Source of the DNA: Acidobacteriota bacterium
Lineage (GTDB): Bacteria; Acidobacteriota; Terriglobia; Bryobacterales; Bryobacteraceae
Direction: 5' to 3'
Assembly (NCBI GenBank): GCA_025353165.1
Contig: JANXRE010000031.1
Location: forward strand, 1 to 64,000
DNA: 64,000 bases
Shown here piece by piece: positions 45,875 to 55,243 of the stretch. The position numbers were made by a program, and so were the translations under genes. The number at the start of each line of letters is the position of its first letter. Position 1 is the first letter of the stretch. The notes under the pieces are model-generated. The model saw only the letters and a list, made by a program, of their open reading frames with translations. It ran no database searches and had not been told where the DNA came from.

Positions 45875-46198
45875 ATGCCAAAGACCGATTTAAAATCCGT
45901 TGACGACTACATCGCCGCGCAGCCCGAGGCCGTGCGGGGGGCCGAGGAACTGATCTCGCATCAAATCCCGACCTACAAACTGCACGGCGACCCTGTGCTC
46001 TATTTCGCCGGCTGGAAGCGGCACTACCCGCTCTACCCTGCAACCGATCGCGTCGTCGCGGCGTTCCAGGAGGAATTGGCGCCTTACGAGATCAGCCAGG
46101 GCACCATCCGCTTCCCGCTCTCTGAGGCCGTCCCTGCGAAATTGATCCTACGCATCGCGACGTTTCGCGTGAAGGAAGTCGCGGCGCGTCGATCTTAA
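45875..46198 (+). CDS. DUF1801/YdhG-like protein with internal deletion
   Basis: A 107-aa protein similar to the iron-chaperone-like DUF1801 family: SVDDYIAAQPEAV, AEELISHQIPTYKLHGDPVLYFAGWKRHYPLYPATD and GTIRFPLSEAVP. Family members have about 20 more residues between AQPEAV and GAEE (the helix with LxxLRxxIxxxxP). Here those are missing in frame, so the first helix is fused to the core. It lies 12 bp after the nuclease-like gene. The TAA overlaps the convergent waaF-like stop in the sequence TTAA. Confidence 0.75.
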   Translation: MPKTDLKSVDDYIAAQPEAVRGAEELISHQIPTYKLHGDPVLYFAGWKRHYPLYPATDRVVAAFQEELAPYEISQGTIRFPLSEAVPAKLILRIATFRVKEVAARRS

Positions 46199-47247
46199 CC
46201 CGGGAACCCCGCGCGAGCGCTGAGCAGATCGAGCGCCACATCGGCGACGCGCCCCGGTAGGACCTTCGTCATGCAGGGGTGGTCAATCGGGCATTCCCGC
46301 AGCAGGCACGGGCTGCACGCCACCGGCTCGCGCACCACGCGGGCCAGCGTCCCGGTGGGTCCCGTAGCCCAATGGTCCGTGGCGCCGAAAATGGCAACCG
46401 TCGGCACGCCGGCGGCCGATGCGATGTGCATGGCTCCCGAATCGTTCGTCAGGAATACGCGGCAAACGGAGGCCATGTCGATGAACTCGCGGAGAGTCGT
46501 CTTCCCGGCGAAGCTCATCGCCGAAACGTCGCGCGCCAGCAGTTGCCGTTCGACGCTCTCGCAGAGACCGGCCTCCTCTCGCGATCCGAACACGGCCACC
46601 CCCACGTTCAACGCTCGGGCGACTTTTTCGGCTGCGCCGGCGAAATACTCGGGAATCCATTGCTTGGCGGTTCCGTAGGCCGCGCCCGGGCTGATTCCAA
46701 TCACATCGCCCACCGCGCCCGAGGCGGCAAACAGCCGGAAGCCGGCCTCGCGCGCCTGGTCCAAACCCTCCAGCCGGATCTCGTTTACCTTCGGCATCTC
46801 CTGCAGCCAGTTCGCCCGACGCAACATCTCCAGATAGTAATACCGTTGATGGGCCGGAATCTCGCCGTACTTTGGAACCGGGATGGACTTGGTCAGAAGC
46901 CATCCGCGGGCATCGCGGTTATAGCCGACCCGTTCGGGGATGCCCGCCATCATCGCCAGCGCAGCCGCCTCGAAAGCGTTCTGTAACAACACCGCGCAGT
47001 CGAAGCGCTCCTCCCGCAGCTCGCGGGCAAGCGCCCACTGCTCGCGGATTCCGCGGAAACCGCGCGGCGCGGTGTATTCGAGCAGACGGACGCCTTCCCG
47101 CGCGTAGATATCGGCCACGGACGGCCGGGCCAGAACGGTGATCTGCGCCCTCTGAAATCGCGTGCGAATAGCCCGCAGCGCCGGCAGCGATAGGACGGCA
47201 TCTCCCACCCAGTTGGTCGCCCTCACCAGAATGTTCGCGTATTCCAC
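46195..47247 (-). CDS. waaF: Lipopolysaccharide heptosyltransferase II (GT9)
   Basis: A 350-aa GT9 enzyme. ILVRATNWVGDAVLSLPALRAI is the WaaF-type N-terminus (NWVGD), GISPGAAYGTAKQWIPEYFAGAA the phosphate-binding region, FLTNDSGAMHIASAAGVPTVAIFGATDHWATGP the second motif, and CSPCLLRECPIDHPCM the terminal Cys cluster. It should add the second heptose to the LPS inner core. It is divergent from the Cas6-like gene with 24 bp between the starts. With 43366 and 44313 it makes a heptose/LPS region interrupted by two + strand genes. Confidence 0.92.
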   Translation of the reverse strand: MEYANILVRATNWVGDAVLSLPALRAIRTRFQRAQITVLARPSVADIYAREGVRLLEYTAPRGFRGIREQWALARELREERFDCAVLLQNAFEAAALAMMAGIPERVGYNRDARGWLLTKSIPVPKYGEIPAHQRYYYLEMLRRANWLQEMPKVNEIRLEGLDQAREAGFRLFAASGAVGDVIGISPGAAYGTAKQWIPEYFAGAAEKVARALNVGVAVFGSREEAGLCESVERQLLARDVSAMSFAGKTTLREFIDMASVCRVFLTNDSGAMHIASAAGVPTVAIFGATDHWATGPTGTLARVVREPVACSPCLLRECPIDHPCMTKVLPGRVADVALDLLSARAGFPG

Positions 47248-47271
47248 TTATTCCTATGTTACGTTGGCCGT

Positions 47272-48162
47272 TTGGCGAATACCTTCGATCTGCTGCCGTA
47301 CCGCTACCACTTCCGGGCCCTGGACCCGGTGCGCTTTCCCGCGGGAAAGGCCGGCAACGTATTCCGTGGCGCCTTCGGGACAATTCTTCGGGAGATCGCT
47401 TGCGTCCCAGGGTGCCCCGGCGCAGGCAGTTGCGCCCGCCGCGTCGAATGCGCCTACGCCCGCCTCTTCGAGCCCACGCTGGAGGGGTTGGGGCCCAGCG
47501 GCTTCGCCAACCCTCCCCGTCCGTTTGTGCTTCGCGCCAGCCATCTGGATGGGTCGATCCTGCCGCCCGGCTCGGAGTTTTTCGTCGACGTAAACGTGTT
47601 CGACGCACGGTTCCCCGCACGTCACTGGTTTGAGCGTGTTTTCGAGCGCCTGGCGGAGAACGGCATCGGCCCCGGCCGGGGTCGCGCCCGGCTGGCAACG
47701 GTGGAAGACCTCGGGCCGCGCGCCGTAAGTTTGGATTGTAATTCACAGACCGTAACGAAAGTCACCGTACAGTTCGTGACTCCGACCGAGCTAAAATCCG
47801 GCGCGGAGATACGAAACGAACCCGATTTTGAGATTCTGTTCTCTCGTATTCGCGACCGAATCAGTTCCTTGAGGGCACTCTACGGGCCCGCGCCCCTGGA
47901 AATCGACTTTCGAGGCTTGGCCGATCGCGCCGCGGCCATCCGGACCGTGCGCTCCGATCTACAGCATGAGCATTCGATCCGGCGCAGCACGCGCACCGGG
48001 CAAGTACACTCGCTCGGCGGCCTTACCGGCGAGGTGGAATACGAAGGAGATCTGGCGGAATTTCTTCCCTGGATCGAGTGCGCCTTTTGGACGGGCGTTG
48101 GCAGGCAAACCGTCTGGGGGAAAGGGCAGCTTCGTATTATTATTATAAGGTTCGTTGCCTAA
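47272..48162 (+). CDS. cas6: Cas6-family (RAMP) endoribonuclease-like protein, orphan
   Basis: A 296-aa protein starting at TTG. The N-terminus (PYRYHFRALDPVRFPAGKAGNVFRGAFGTIL, with the cysteine-rich CVPGCPGAGSC...VECAYARLFEP) and C-terminus (RTGQVHSLGGLTGEVEYEGDLAEFLPWIECAFWTGVGRQTVWGKGQL) are those of Cas6, which cuts CRISPR precursor RNA; the latter holds the glycine-rich loop. No repeat array or other cas gene is visible in the window, so the protein is solitary. It is divergent from waaF and 85 bp upstream of hfq in the same direction. Either an array lies elsewhere or it has another RNA target. Confidence 0.75.
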   Translation: MANTFDLLPYRYHFRALDPVRFPAGKAGNVFRGAFGTILREIACVPGCPGAGSCARRVECAYARLFEPTLEGLGPSGFANPPRPFVLRASHLDGSILPPGSEFFVDVNVFDARFPARHWFERVFERLAENGIGPGRGRARLATVEDLGPRAVSLDCNSQTVTKVTVQFVTPTELKSGAEIRNEPDFEILFSRIRDRISSLRALYGPAPLEIDFRGLADRAAAIRTVRSDLQHEHSIRRSTRTGQVHSLGGLTGEVEYEGDLAEFLPWIECAFWTGVGRQTVWGKGQLRIIIIRFVA

Positions 48163-48247
48163 CGCAGTTGGGCTATCATGAGTGTAACCAACCGCGTGTA
48201 ACCGGTGGCCAAAATAGCAAGTCCCCCAGGGACAAAAAGGAAGCCAC

Positions 48248-48550
48248 ATGGAAAAGCTGGCGCAGAATATTCAGGAAGCTTTTCTAAACAACGCGCGCAA
48301 AGACAAGACGTTCCTGACGATTTACTTGATGAGCGGCGTGAAGCTCTCCGGCAGAATCAAGAGCTTCGATAAGTACTCAGTCATCCTCGAGACGAATAAT
48401 CAGGAGCAGCTCATTTTCAAGCATGCGATCTCGACGGTAGTAGTATCCAAGCCGTTCCACACCGGCCCGCACGTTGCGGTGACGGAGCCGTCCCTGAACC
48501 AACATCCTGTACCCGGAACCCCCAGCGTCGAGGATGAGGGAAACGGGTAG
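48248..48550 (+). CDS. hfq: RNA chaperone Hfq
   Basis: A 100-aa Sm-fold hexameric RNA chaperone. [41 protein letters not shown] is the Sm1 region and FKHAIST the Sm2 motif, close to YKHAIST of E. coli; a disordered Pro/Glu-rich tail follows. It helps small RNAs pair with mRNAs. GGAAG precedes the ATG. The stop lies 14 bases inside the hflX frame, so the two are overlapping and co-translated, a common gene order. Confidence 0.97.
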   Translation: MEKLAQNIQEAFLNNARKDKTFLTIYLMSGVKLSGRIKSFDKYSVILETNNQEQLIFKHAISTVVVSKPFHTGPHVAVTEPSLNQHPVPGTPSVEDEGNG

Positions 48551-49862
48551 CACACAATCCGCGCCTGAACGCGCCATTCTGGTCGGGCTCGAAACCACCG
48601 GACGAGGCCGCGGTGTCCCGTTCAGGGCGGATGAATCGATGGAGGAACTCGCGACGCTGACGCGCAGCGCCGGAGCTCAAATCCTCGAGACGGTAATGCA
48701 ATCGCGCGACCGGCCAGTAGCCGCCACGCTCATCGGCTCCGGAAAAGTCGACGAACTGAAGGAGAAGGTGCGGTTCCTCGAAGCCGACGTCGTCATATTC
48801 GACAACGAGCTCAGCCCCACGCAGCAGCGGAACCTGGAGAAGGCGCTGGACGCCAAGATCCTCGACCGCACGCAACTGATCCTGGATATTTTCGCCCGGC
48901 GCGCCCGAACCCGCGAGGGCCAGCTACAGGTAGAACTCGCGCAACTGAATTATCTACTGCCCAGGCTCACCGGCCACGGCGCGGAGATGTCGCGTCTCGG
49001 AGGCGGAATCGGAACGCGCGGCCCCGGTGAAACCCAGCTTGAAACGGACCGCCGGCGCATCCACGGCCGCCTGCGCCAGATTGAGCGCGAGCTCGAGAAA
49101 GTGCGGTCGAGCCGCTCTACCCAACGCCGTCAGCGCCAGGCCGTGCCGCTGGCGACGATCGCGCTCGTGGGCTATACCAATGCGGGCAAGTCCACGCTGT
49201 TCAACCACCTCACGGGCGCGGGTGTTCTGGCCGACGCGAAAATGTTCGCGACCCTGGACCCGACCGTCCGCCACATTGTGCTGCCCTCGAAACGCCGCGC
49301 CTTGCTGAGCGATACCGTCGGTTTCATCCGCAACCTGCCGACGACGCTGGTGAGAGCGTTCCGCGCGACATTGGAAGAGGTCACCGAGGCGGAACTGCTG
49401 CTCCACGTCGTCGACGTGGCTTCGCCGCATGCCGCCGAACAAACGGCTCACGTGTTCAAAGTGCTCGCCGAAATTGGCGCGGAGGAGACCCGCCAGATCC
49501 TGGTACTAAACAAGGTGGACCTGCTCCCGGGATCCGATCTCGATGAACAAACGGTTGCGCAGCGCATTCTGGGCGAGGTTCACGAGCACAATCCGGAACG
49601 CGTAACCGCCGTCTCGTCGCGCACGGGAAGTGGCTTCGAGAAGCTGATCGAAAGTCTGGATCAAATGCTCGGGGTGGACCCGGTGGCTCGGGCGCTCTTC
49701 CGCTTTCCCGCCGGCGAGGGCGGTCCGCTCCATCTGCTTCACGAGTACGCGAAAGTTCTCCGGGTTGAATACGGCGGGGACTACACGGAGGTGGAAGCGG
49801 AAGCGCCGGAATCCATTCGCCGCCGCCTCGCTTCCTATATGGCGGATCAGGGAGAGTCCTGA
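48534..49862 (+). CDS. hflX: GTPase HflX
   Basis: A 442-aa ribosome-associated GTPase that splits stalled 70S ribosomes. The glycine-rich HflX domain shows [20 protein letters not shown], followed by the G domain: G1 [10 protein letters not shown]3 [10 protein letters not shown] and G4 NKVD. The length is typical. It overlaps hfq at its 5' end and is followed after 18 bp by pgsA. Confidence 0.97.
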   Translation: MRETGSTQSAPERAILVGLETTGRGRGVPFRADESMEELATLTRSAGAQILETVMQSRDRPVAATLIGSGKVDELKEKVRFLEADVVIFDNELSPTQQRNLEKALDAKILDRTQLILDIFARRARTREGQLQVELAQLNYLLPRLTGHGAEMSRLGGGIGTRGPGETQLETDRRRIHGRLRQIERELEKVRSSRSTQRRQRQAVPLATIALVGYTNAGKSTLFNHLTGAGVLADAKMFATLDPTVRHIVLPSKRRALLSDTVGFIRNLPTTLVRAFRATLEEVTEAELLLHVVDVASPHAAEQTAHVFKVLAEIGAEETRQILVLNKVDLLPGSDLDEQTVAQRILGEVHEHNPERVTAVSSRTGSGFEKLIESLDQMLGVDPVARALFRFPAGEGGPLHLLHEYAKVLRVEYGGDYTEVEAEAPESIRRRLASYMADQGES

Positions 49863-49880
49863 GTATGATGAAATGACCCG

Positions 49881-50507
49881 ATGAATGTCCCGAACACTCT
49901 GACATTACTCAGGATCTTCTTTGTACCACTGCTGGTGGCGGCGCTGGTGCAGGAAGACATGAGCATTGACAGCGGAGGCGTTCAGCTCTCGAAGGAATTC
50001 ATCGCGCTGGCCATCTTCCTGGTCGCGGCCGCGACCGATCTGCTGGACGGATATCTCGCGCGCAAGTGGAGCCAGGTGACCACGGTCGGCACGCTGCTCG
50101 ATCCCATCGCGGACAAGCTCCTGATTTCCGCGGCGCTGATCTCGCTGGTGCAGATCCGCCGTCTTCCGGGATGGCTGGTGATCCTCATCATCGGCCGGGA
50201 GTTTGCCGTGAGCGGTCTCCGGAGCATCGCCGCGGCCGAGGGATACATGATCCGCGCCAGCGAGCTCGGTAAATCCAAGATGGTGGCACAGGTGGTAGGC
50301 GTATCGCTGGTGTTGCTCAGCATCCATTGGCCGTCGCTGGAACGTGTTTCGATTTACGCGATGTGGGGCGTCGTTTTGTTCGGGCTGGCCTCGGCGGTGG
50401 ATTATTTCCGGAAGTTCTGGCGCCAGGTCGACTTGAGCATCAAGCAGCGGCGGCGCGGCGAGATCCTCGCGATCGAGTTGCAGAAGAAAGCCCGCATCAG
50501 CAGCTGA
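49881..50507 (+). CDS. pgsA: CDP-diacylglycerol-glycerol-3-phosphate 3-phosphatidyltransferase
   Basis: A 208-aa membrane enzyme making phosphatidylglycerol phosphate, the first step to phosphatidylglycerol and cardiolipin. The CDP-alcohol phosphotransferase motif D-G-x2-A-R-x8-G-x3-D-x3-D is intact in DGYLARKWSQVTTVGTLLDPIADK, and about six membrane helices are visible. It probably belongs to the hfq-hflX transcript. The C-terminal basic segment (IKQRRRGEIL) is cytosolic. Immediately downstream lies the hipA relic on the opposite strand. Confidence 0.93.
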   Translation: MNVPNTLTLLRIFFVPLLVAALVQEDMSIDSGGVQLSKEFIALAIFLVAAATDLLDGYLARKWSQVTTVGTLLDPIADKLLISAALISLVQIRRLPGWLVILIIGREFAVSGLRSIAAAEGYMIRASELGKSKMVAQVVGVSLVLLSIHWPSLERVSIYAMWGVVLFGLASAVDYFRKFWRQVDLSIKQRRRGEILAIELQKKARISS

Positions 50508-50509
50508 GC

Positions 50510-51261
50510 TATCTACGTGGGGCGGCAAGCGCAGCATTCAAATCCTGGTGTTCGAAAGCGAATGCCATCCCTACGTGAGCGGCGATCTGGCGCGCATCGC
50601 CCGCTGTGAGTTCGAAATACGGAGCGACTTCGAGGGCCAGTTTAAGCGAGGCCGTGCCGTCTTCCAGATCGCATGTCCTCCTTCGGTGCGGCCCCGTGTT
50701 GGCGGAGGACATCCACGAATTCCAGATGACTGCGGGCTTCGTTGTCCTTGGCGTCGAGCATGCTCATGGCCGACAGGAACGGAAGGCGCGTTCCCGGATC
50801 CCGGTCAAAACGGTGCAGCAAGAGTACCGGCTGGCCGGTGACGGTTTCAAGCCGCCATGCAGGAACCGGAATACCCGCCTTTGCCGCGAGGGTTAACGCC
50901 ACAGCTTCCCACCGGACGGTACTCACCTCGTCTCCCTTGTTCGGAAACATGGCAATCGCGAGATGTCCGTCGCGGTCCCGGACCGAGGCCTTCGGGCGAG
51001 CGCCGCCGAGCGATGAGCCGGGCGCCAGGAGCAGGCGCAGATCCTTATGTAGCTGTCCGTGTCGCTCACAACGCGCTCGGCGGCTGAGAGCAGTCGTGGC
51101 AGCTCGATGAGTGGTGGGATCTTGGTGGGTCCGTGACCGGCTAGAAACGGCCCGCCTTCCCGCTCGGCGGCGCTCAGCGCGGTGCATCAAAACCCGCGCC
51201 CATCGTGCCGGTTCGAGGGAGAAATGCTCGGGATGAGCGAGCCAGCTTTTGCCGTATTCAA
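50510..51261 (-). pseudogene. hipA: Decayed HipA-family serine kinase toxin
   Basis: Pieces of HipA appear in several frames. From 51261 down: FEYGKSWLAHPEHFSLEP (N-terminal domain), then after shifts IELPRLLSAAERVVSDTDS, and from about 51030 the kinase core SSLGGARPKASVRDRDGHLAIAMFPNKGDEVSTVRWEAV...LLHRFDRDPGTRLPFLSAMSML to RQHGAAPKEDM. The nucleotide lysine usual in IAKFP is Met (IAMFP). The catalytic loop with N-x3-DDH is deleted, and the C-terminus resumes with DGTASLKLALEVAPYFELT. At least four frame changes and a deletion make it inert. Confidence 0.85.
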
Positions 51262-51487
51262 AAGTGGCACTCTCCCCCGCCCCACGCGTTCCGGCAGGTG
51301 CTCTTCCTCAAGTTCACGGCCGGTGGCATCGTGCCGTTGGGTCAGCCACTTCAGCCAGCCGGTCGGCCATCCCTAGAACGAAGAGAACTGTGGCGTGAGT
51401 GATAAAAGCCCGATCCGCCATAATCGCGACCGGAATTCGCCTCCGCCGGCGGGCATCGCGATGTCGTGGCCCAGCTTGCGGAGGGCG
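51262..51487 (-). pseudogene. hipB: Decayed HipB-like Xre-type antitoxin
   Basis: On the minus strand TRALRKLGHDIAM is followed, after a one-base shift, by RRRRIPVAIMADRAFIT, then ATVLFVLGMADRLAEVADPT and, in another frame, DATGRELEEEHLPERVG. These are parts of the helix-turn-helix antitoxins that precede HipA. The recognition-helix region and the link between AFIT and ATVLF are missing. It lies directly upstream of the hipA relic, so the whole module died. Confidence 0.7.
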
Positions 51488-51506
51488 CGAGTGACCGGTA
51501 TGGAAG

Positions 51507-53291
51507 CTACCGGCGAGAGAACGCGATCACTTCGATTCCCCCGAACACGCTCCGGCCGGGCATCACCACCCCGGGGATCTCCTGATAACTCGTATTACTG
51601 AGATTCGACGCTCGGAAAAACGGCCGTATCCGCCCTCGCGTGTAAGCTACGGAAGCATCCCAGAGTGCGTAGGGACCGCGGCCGTAGCGCTTCAGTCCTC
51701 CGATCGACGTGCGCGTCACAAATCCACCGGGTAGCGTGCCCGTATACCCGACCGTCGCGTCCTGGGTCGGGTAGTTGAACACATATTTCGACATCACTCC
51801 CGCAATCACATTTTCCGCGCCGTGCAGCGCGGTGTAGCGGGCCTCGACGACTTGCCCCGGCCTCGGCTGCCAGGCAATTAGCCCTTCCACGCCAGTAAAA
51901 TTCAAACGCTGGAAGTTGGTGGCGCGCCAGATGTCCGACATCGAACTCCGGACGTAGTCGATGACGTCCTGCTCGCGGCGCTCGAACGCCGTCGCCGAGA
52001 CTCGCAGCGTCCGCGAGGGCGACCACTCGGCTCCCGCTTCGTAATTCCACGCTTTCTCGGGCCTCAGGTCGGGAGATCCGAGATTGGCCGGATCGTGATA
52101 ATACAGATCGGTGAACGACGGCAGGCGAAAAGCTCGGCTCGCGGAGGCGCGCAGCTTAACCGAGGGCGTCAGCCACACTCCGGCCGCCACGGTCGGACTC
52201 AACTGCGTCTGCCCCGAACCATACAACTCTTCGCGCACGCCCGCCGTGAGTGAGAAGCGGTGGAGAGCGCGGGCATCCACGGCGATATATCCCGCACCGC
52301 GCGAACGCGTGTGATCGCCGAGGTTGTTGCTGACGATGGAATCGCGGTAACCGTCGACGCCGTAGTACAGGCGCGTATTCGATTCCAGACGATCCCAGCG
52401 CCGGAACGACGCTTGCCAGCTATCGTCGGCGTGACGGTTCGTGTAGATCTGCGGCTGATCGCGAAACAGGACGAATAGATCGGTATGGCGGCGATACCCG
52501 ATGGCCGCTTCCATTTGCTCGCCGATTTCCTGGCGCAGGCTGGCGAACCATCCGCGCGTCCGCTCCCACGACGGATAGTTGCCGTAGAACCGATCGGCGC
52601 CAAACGGCCGGTCGTTGGTAGCGAGCAATACATCGGTGGATCCGAGTCCGGTATGGACATGCGTGTCTGACCCGAACGACAAGTTCCGGTAATCCCGGTC
52701 CGGCATGAAGCCCGTTGAGAAGTCGCGGGAGAAGGCAAGTTGCTCGGACACGGGACCGGCGATGGCCGACAGCGTCGCGCTCTCTTCGTTTGTTCCGAAA
52801 TTCCCCACGCCCGATCGAAGCCGCATCTCAGTCGCATCCGGCGTGCGCGGTATGACGTTGACCACTCCGCCGACCGCGTCGGAACCATAGAACATCGATC
52901 CCGAGCCTTTCAGTACTTCGACGCGATCCACCATGTCCGGCGGCAGCGGGAGGTCGAAGTTATGATGCCCGCTCTGGGCATCGTTGAACCTCAGGCCGTT
53001 CAGCAGCACCAGAGTCTGGCCGAACGAACCTCCGCGGATGGAAACGTCCGACTGCACGCCGTTCGGCGCGCGACCGCGCACGTCCACGGAAGAGTCAAGC
53101 CGCAAAAGCGCGAACGGGGTCGAAACCAGCAGCCTGTCATCCGGCTTGAGCGCGAACGAGCTGACGTTACGGTCCGATTCCTCCAAGGGAACGGGTTCGA
53201 ACGTGCCGGTCACCACCACCGAGTCGGCACGCGCCGGTGGGAAAACCTGCTGAGCTTGAACAAGGAAGGGAAGAAGGAAGATGGAAATCAA
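51507..53291 (-). CDS. TonB-dependent receptor (BtuB/siderophore type)
   Basis: A compact 594-aa receptor with a short signal (MISIFLLPFLVQAQ), a plug with DVSIRGGSFGQTLVLLNGLRFNDAQSGHHNFDLPLP and VEVLKGSGSMFYGSDAVGGVVNVI, and a 22-strand-type barrel with the LRPEKAWNYEAGAEW motif. It has no carboxypeptidase-regulatory domain, unlike the other two receptors. It starts at TTG immediately after the stop of the RodZ-like gene, which it follows in one transcript. The final residues are RR, not the usual aromatic residue. A cobalamin or metal chelate is the likely substrate. Confidence 0.9.
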   Translation of the reverse strand: MISIFLLPFLVQAQQVFPPARADSVVVTGTFEPVPLEESDRNVSSFALKPDDRLLVSTPFALLRLDSSVDVRGRAPNGVQSDVSIRGGSFGQTLVLLNGLRFNDAQSGHHNFDLPLPPDMVDRVEVLKGSGSMFYGSDAVGGVVNVIPRTPDATEMRLRSGVGNFGTNEESATLSAIAGPVSEQLAFSRDFSTGFMPDRDYRNLSFGSDTHVHTGLGSTDVLLATNDRPFGADRFYGNYPSWERTRGWFASLRQEIGEQMEAAIGYRRHTDLFVLFRDQPQIYTNRHADDSWQASFRRWDRLESNTRLYYGVDGYRDSIVSNNLGDHTRSRGAGYIAVDARALHRFSLTAGVREELYGSGQTQLSPTVAAGVWLTPSVKLRASASRAFRLPSFTDLYYHDPANLGSPDLRPEKAWNYEAGAEWSPSRTLRVSATAFERREQDVIDYVRSSMSDIWRATNFQRLNFTGVEGLIAWQPRPGQVVEARYTALHGAENVIAGVMSKYVFNYPTQDATVGYTGTLPGGFVTRTSIGGLKRYGRGPYALWDASVAYTRGRIRPFFRASNLSNTSYQEIPGVVMPGRSVFGGIEVIAFSRR

Positions 53292-54152
53292 CTATAAGGT
53301 TGGGGGGGGACGGCTCCCGGTGTCAACCGGCGCGTCGGAGGGCGCAGGCTGGACGGAGCCGCTCGGAGGAAGAACCCGGAATCCGCCAGGCGTGAAGACA
53401 ACCACGCGCACTTGCCCGCTGGCGCCGATCGGGCCGATGGATTTCCCGTTCATTGTCACTTCCACGGCTCCCGCGCTTCCGACGCCCAGGCGAACACGAT
53501 CCTTGCTTCCGGCCGTCCTCATCTGCCCGGGCTCGAGCTTACCGCTGAAGGGAGGCTTGCCGTCGGCGCTTAACGAAATCCAGACCGGCTCCCTCGCTGT
53601 GACCGCGATGACGATAACGTCGTCCGACGATGTTGTGAGTGGAGCCGAGATGGGCAGGGCGGGCGCCGACGGCACGTCCAGGGCTGGCGGCGCTTTCGAT
53701 TCGGACACGATGTCCTGCCGCGGCTGAGCCGCGCCGGCCTGGACGTTACGCCACCAGTTGTAGAGAACCGAGCAACCCATCACTACCGCTATCAGCGCGA
53801 CGGCCGATCCCCAGACCTTGCCCTGGCCGCTGAAGTAAATACGATTGGTTGCGCTGACGATGGAATCCGGCGCTTTCAGCGGAGAAGGTTCAATCGCTCC
53901 CGGTTGGAGAGCCGACGACAGCGAACGCTGCAGGCGGTCGAGATCGGCGTCGAAACCTGCGGCCTCCAACCCTACGGCGTCCGCGTACTGGAGGACAAAG
54001 CTTCGATAGAAGAAAACGCCGGGGCAGTTTTCGGGCTGGTCCGCCTCGATGGCTTCCAAATGCTTACGGCTAATCCGGGTATTCTTGGAAAGGTTGTCGA
54101 GGTCGATGCTGAGCCGGATGCGTTCGTCCCGGAGTGTTTTGCCTACCGACAT
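53292..54152 (-). CDS. RodZ-like helix-turn-helix membrane protein
   Basis: A 286-aa protein. The N-terminal Xre-like domain (GKTLRDERIRLSIDLDNLSKNTRISRKHLEAIEADQPENCPGVFFYRSFVLQYADAVGL) is of the HTH_25/RodZ type, followed by a membrane helix (about 111-132, VWGSAVALIAVVMGCSVLY) and a beta-rich periplasmic DUF4115-like domain (VIVIAVTAREPVWISLSADGKPPFSGKL...AVEVTMNGKSIG). RodZ links MreB to the cell wall. Bacteria with this protein may use the Xre domain as a cytoskeletal adaptor rather than for DNA. Divergent from the glycosyltransferase at 54164. Confidence 0.82.
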   Translation of the reverse strand: MSVGKTLRDERIRLSIDLDNLSKNTRISRKHLEAIEADQPENCPGVFFYRSFVLQYADAVGLEAAGFDADLDRLQRSLSSALQPGAIEPSPLKAPDSIVSATNRIYFSGQGKVWGSAVALIAVVMGCSVLYNWWRNVQAGAAQPRQDIVSESKAPPALDVPSAPALPISAPLTTSSDDVIVIAVTAREPVWISLSADGKPPFSGKLEPGQMRTAGSKDRVRLGVGSAGAVEVTMNGKSIGPIGASGQVRVVVFTPGGFRVLPPSGSVQPAPSDAPVDTGSRPPPTL

Positions 54153-54163
54153 GTGCCTACACT

Positions 54164-55243
54164 TTGAATACTAGAGCAAAGGTTAAGGTTATACTACAAC
54201 ATTCTGATCATGAAACAAAAGTAACCGTTATTGTCGTGAACTGGAACCGTCGCGAGCTGCTTCGGGCCTGTCTGAAGTCGCTGGCCTCGCAGACCGGCGT
54301 CGCTTTCGAGGTCGTCGTCGTGGACAACGGATCCACCGATGGGTCGATGGAATTGGTGGAGTCCGAGTTTCGATCGGAGGCAGGATTCCGGCTAATCGGA
54401 ATTCGCAATGCGGAAAATCGCGGGTTCTGCGCGGCGAATAACCAGGGTATCGCGGCGGCGCGCGGGGAACTGATCGCACTGCTGAACAACGACGCCGAGG
54501 CGCAACCGGGATGGCTGGCAGCGCTCGCTGCCGCGTTCGACCAATTCGGCATCGGCATGGCTGCCTCCAAGATCGTCAGGTGGGAAGACCCCGGCCGGAT
54601 CGACAAGGCCGGCCACCTGATCTATCCTGACGGACAGAATCGCGGACGCGGATCGGGGCAACAGGATCGCGGGCAATTCGACCGCGAGGAAGAGGCGCTC
54701 TGGCCGGACGGATGCGCGGCGATGTACCGCCGCGCCATGCTGGAACAGATAGGCGGATTCGATGAGGACTTCTTCGCGTACGCGGACGATGCCGAATTGG
54801 GGCTGCGCGCCCGGATCGCCGGATGGCGCTGCTTGTACGTTCCCTCCGCGGTGGTGCGCCATCACCGGGGCGCAACGCTCGGCCTTTTGTCGGCGCGCCG
54901 GCTGGAGCTTATCGAACGCAATCGAATCCTCCTGGTGGCAAAGCTGTTCCCGTGGAGTCTGGTGTGGCTGAACGGCCCGTACTTCACGGCCAGGCTGGCG
55001 GCGGGAGCGTGGGCCGCGCTCCGGGGACGCGGCGAAGCGGGCCGGTTCCCGGGGATCCGGGGCAAGGCAACGATTGCGGCAGCCCTCGTCAAGGCGAACT
55101 TTTCAGCCTTGCCCCTGATCCCGAGGATGCTGCGCAAGCGACGGGAGATCGAGCGGATCCGGAAGCTGACCCCGCGGCAGGTGCGCCGCTTGATCCTGGA
55201 CAACCGGATCAGCCTGCGCGAGTTGTCACGCGAGGCGATCTGA
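54164..55243 (+). CDS. Glycosyltransferase family 2 (rhamnosyl-type)
   Basis: A 359-aa GT2 enzyme with the N-terminal VTVIVVNWNRRELLRACLKSL, VVVDNGSTDGS, NRGFCAANNQG, ALLNNDAEAQPGW (DXD-type site) and GGFDEDFFAYADDAELGLRARIAGWRC, typical of rhamnosyltransferase-like enzymes in surface polysaccharide synthesis. The start is uncertain: ATG 54134 overlaps the divergent RodZ gene by 19 bp; TTG 54164 avoids it. The stop overlaps the next gene. Together the three genes 54164-56891 look like a polysaccharide decoration operon. Confidence 0.85.
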   Translation: MNTRAKVKVILQHSDHETKVTVIVVNWNRRELLRACLKSLASQTGVAFEVVVVDNGSTDGSMELVESEFRSEAGFRLIGIRNAENRGFCAANNQGIAAARGELIALLNNDAEAQPGWLAALAAAFDQFGIGMAASKIVRWEDPGRIDKAGHLIYPDGQNRGRGSGQQDRGQFDREEEALWPDGCAAMYRRAMLEQIGGFDEDFFAYADDAELGLRARIAGWRCLYVPSAVVRHHRGATLGLLSARRLELIERNRILLVAKLFPWSLVWLNGPYFTARLAAGAWAALRGRGEAGRFPGIRGKATIAAALVKANFSALPLIPRMLRKRREIERIRKLTPRQVRRLILDNRISLRELSREAI

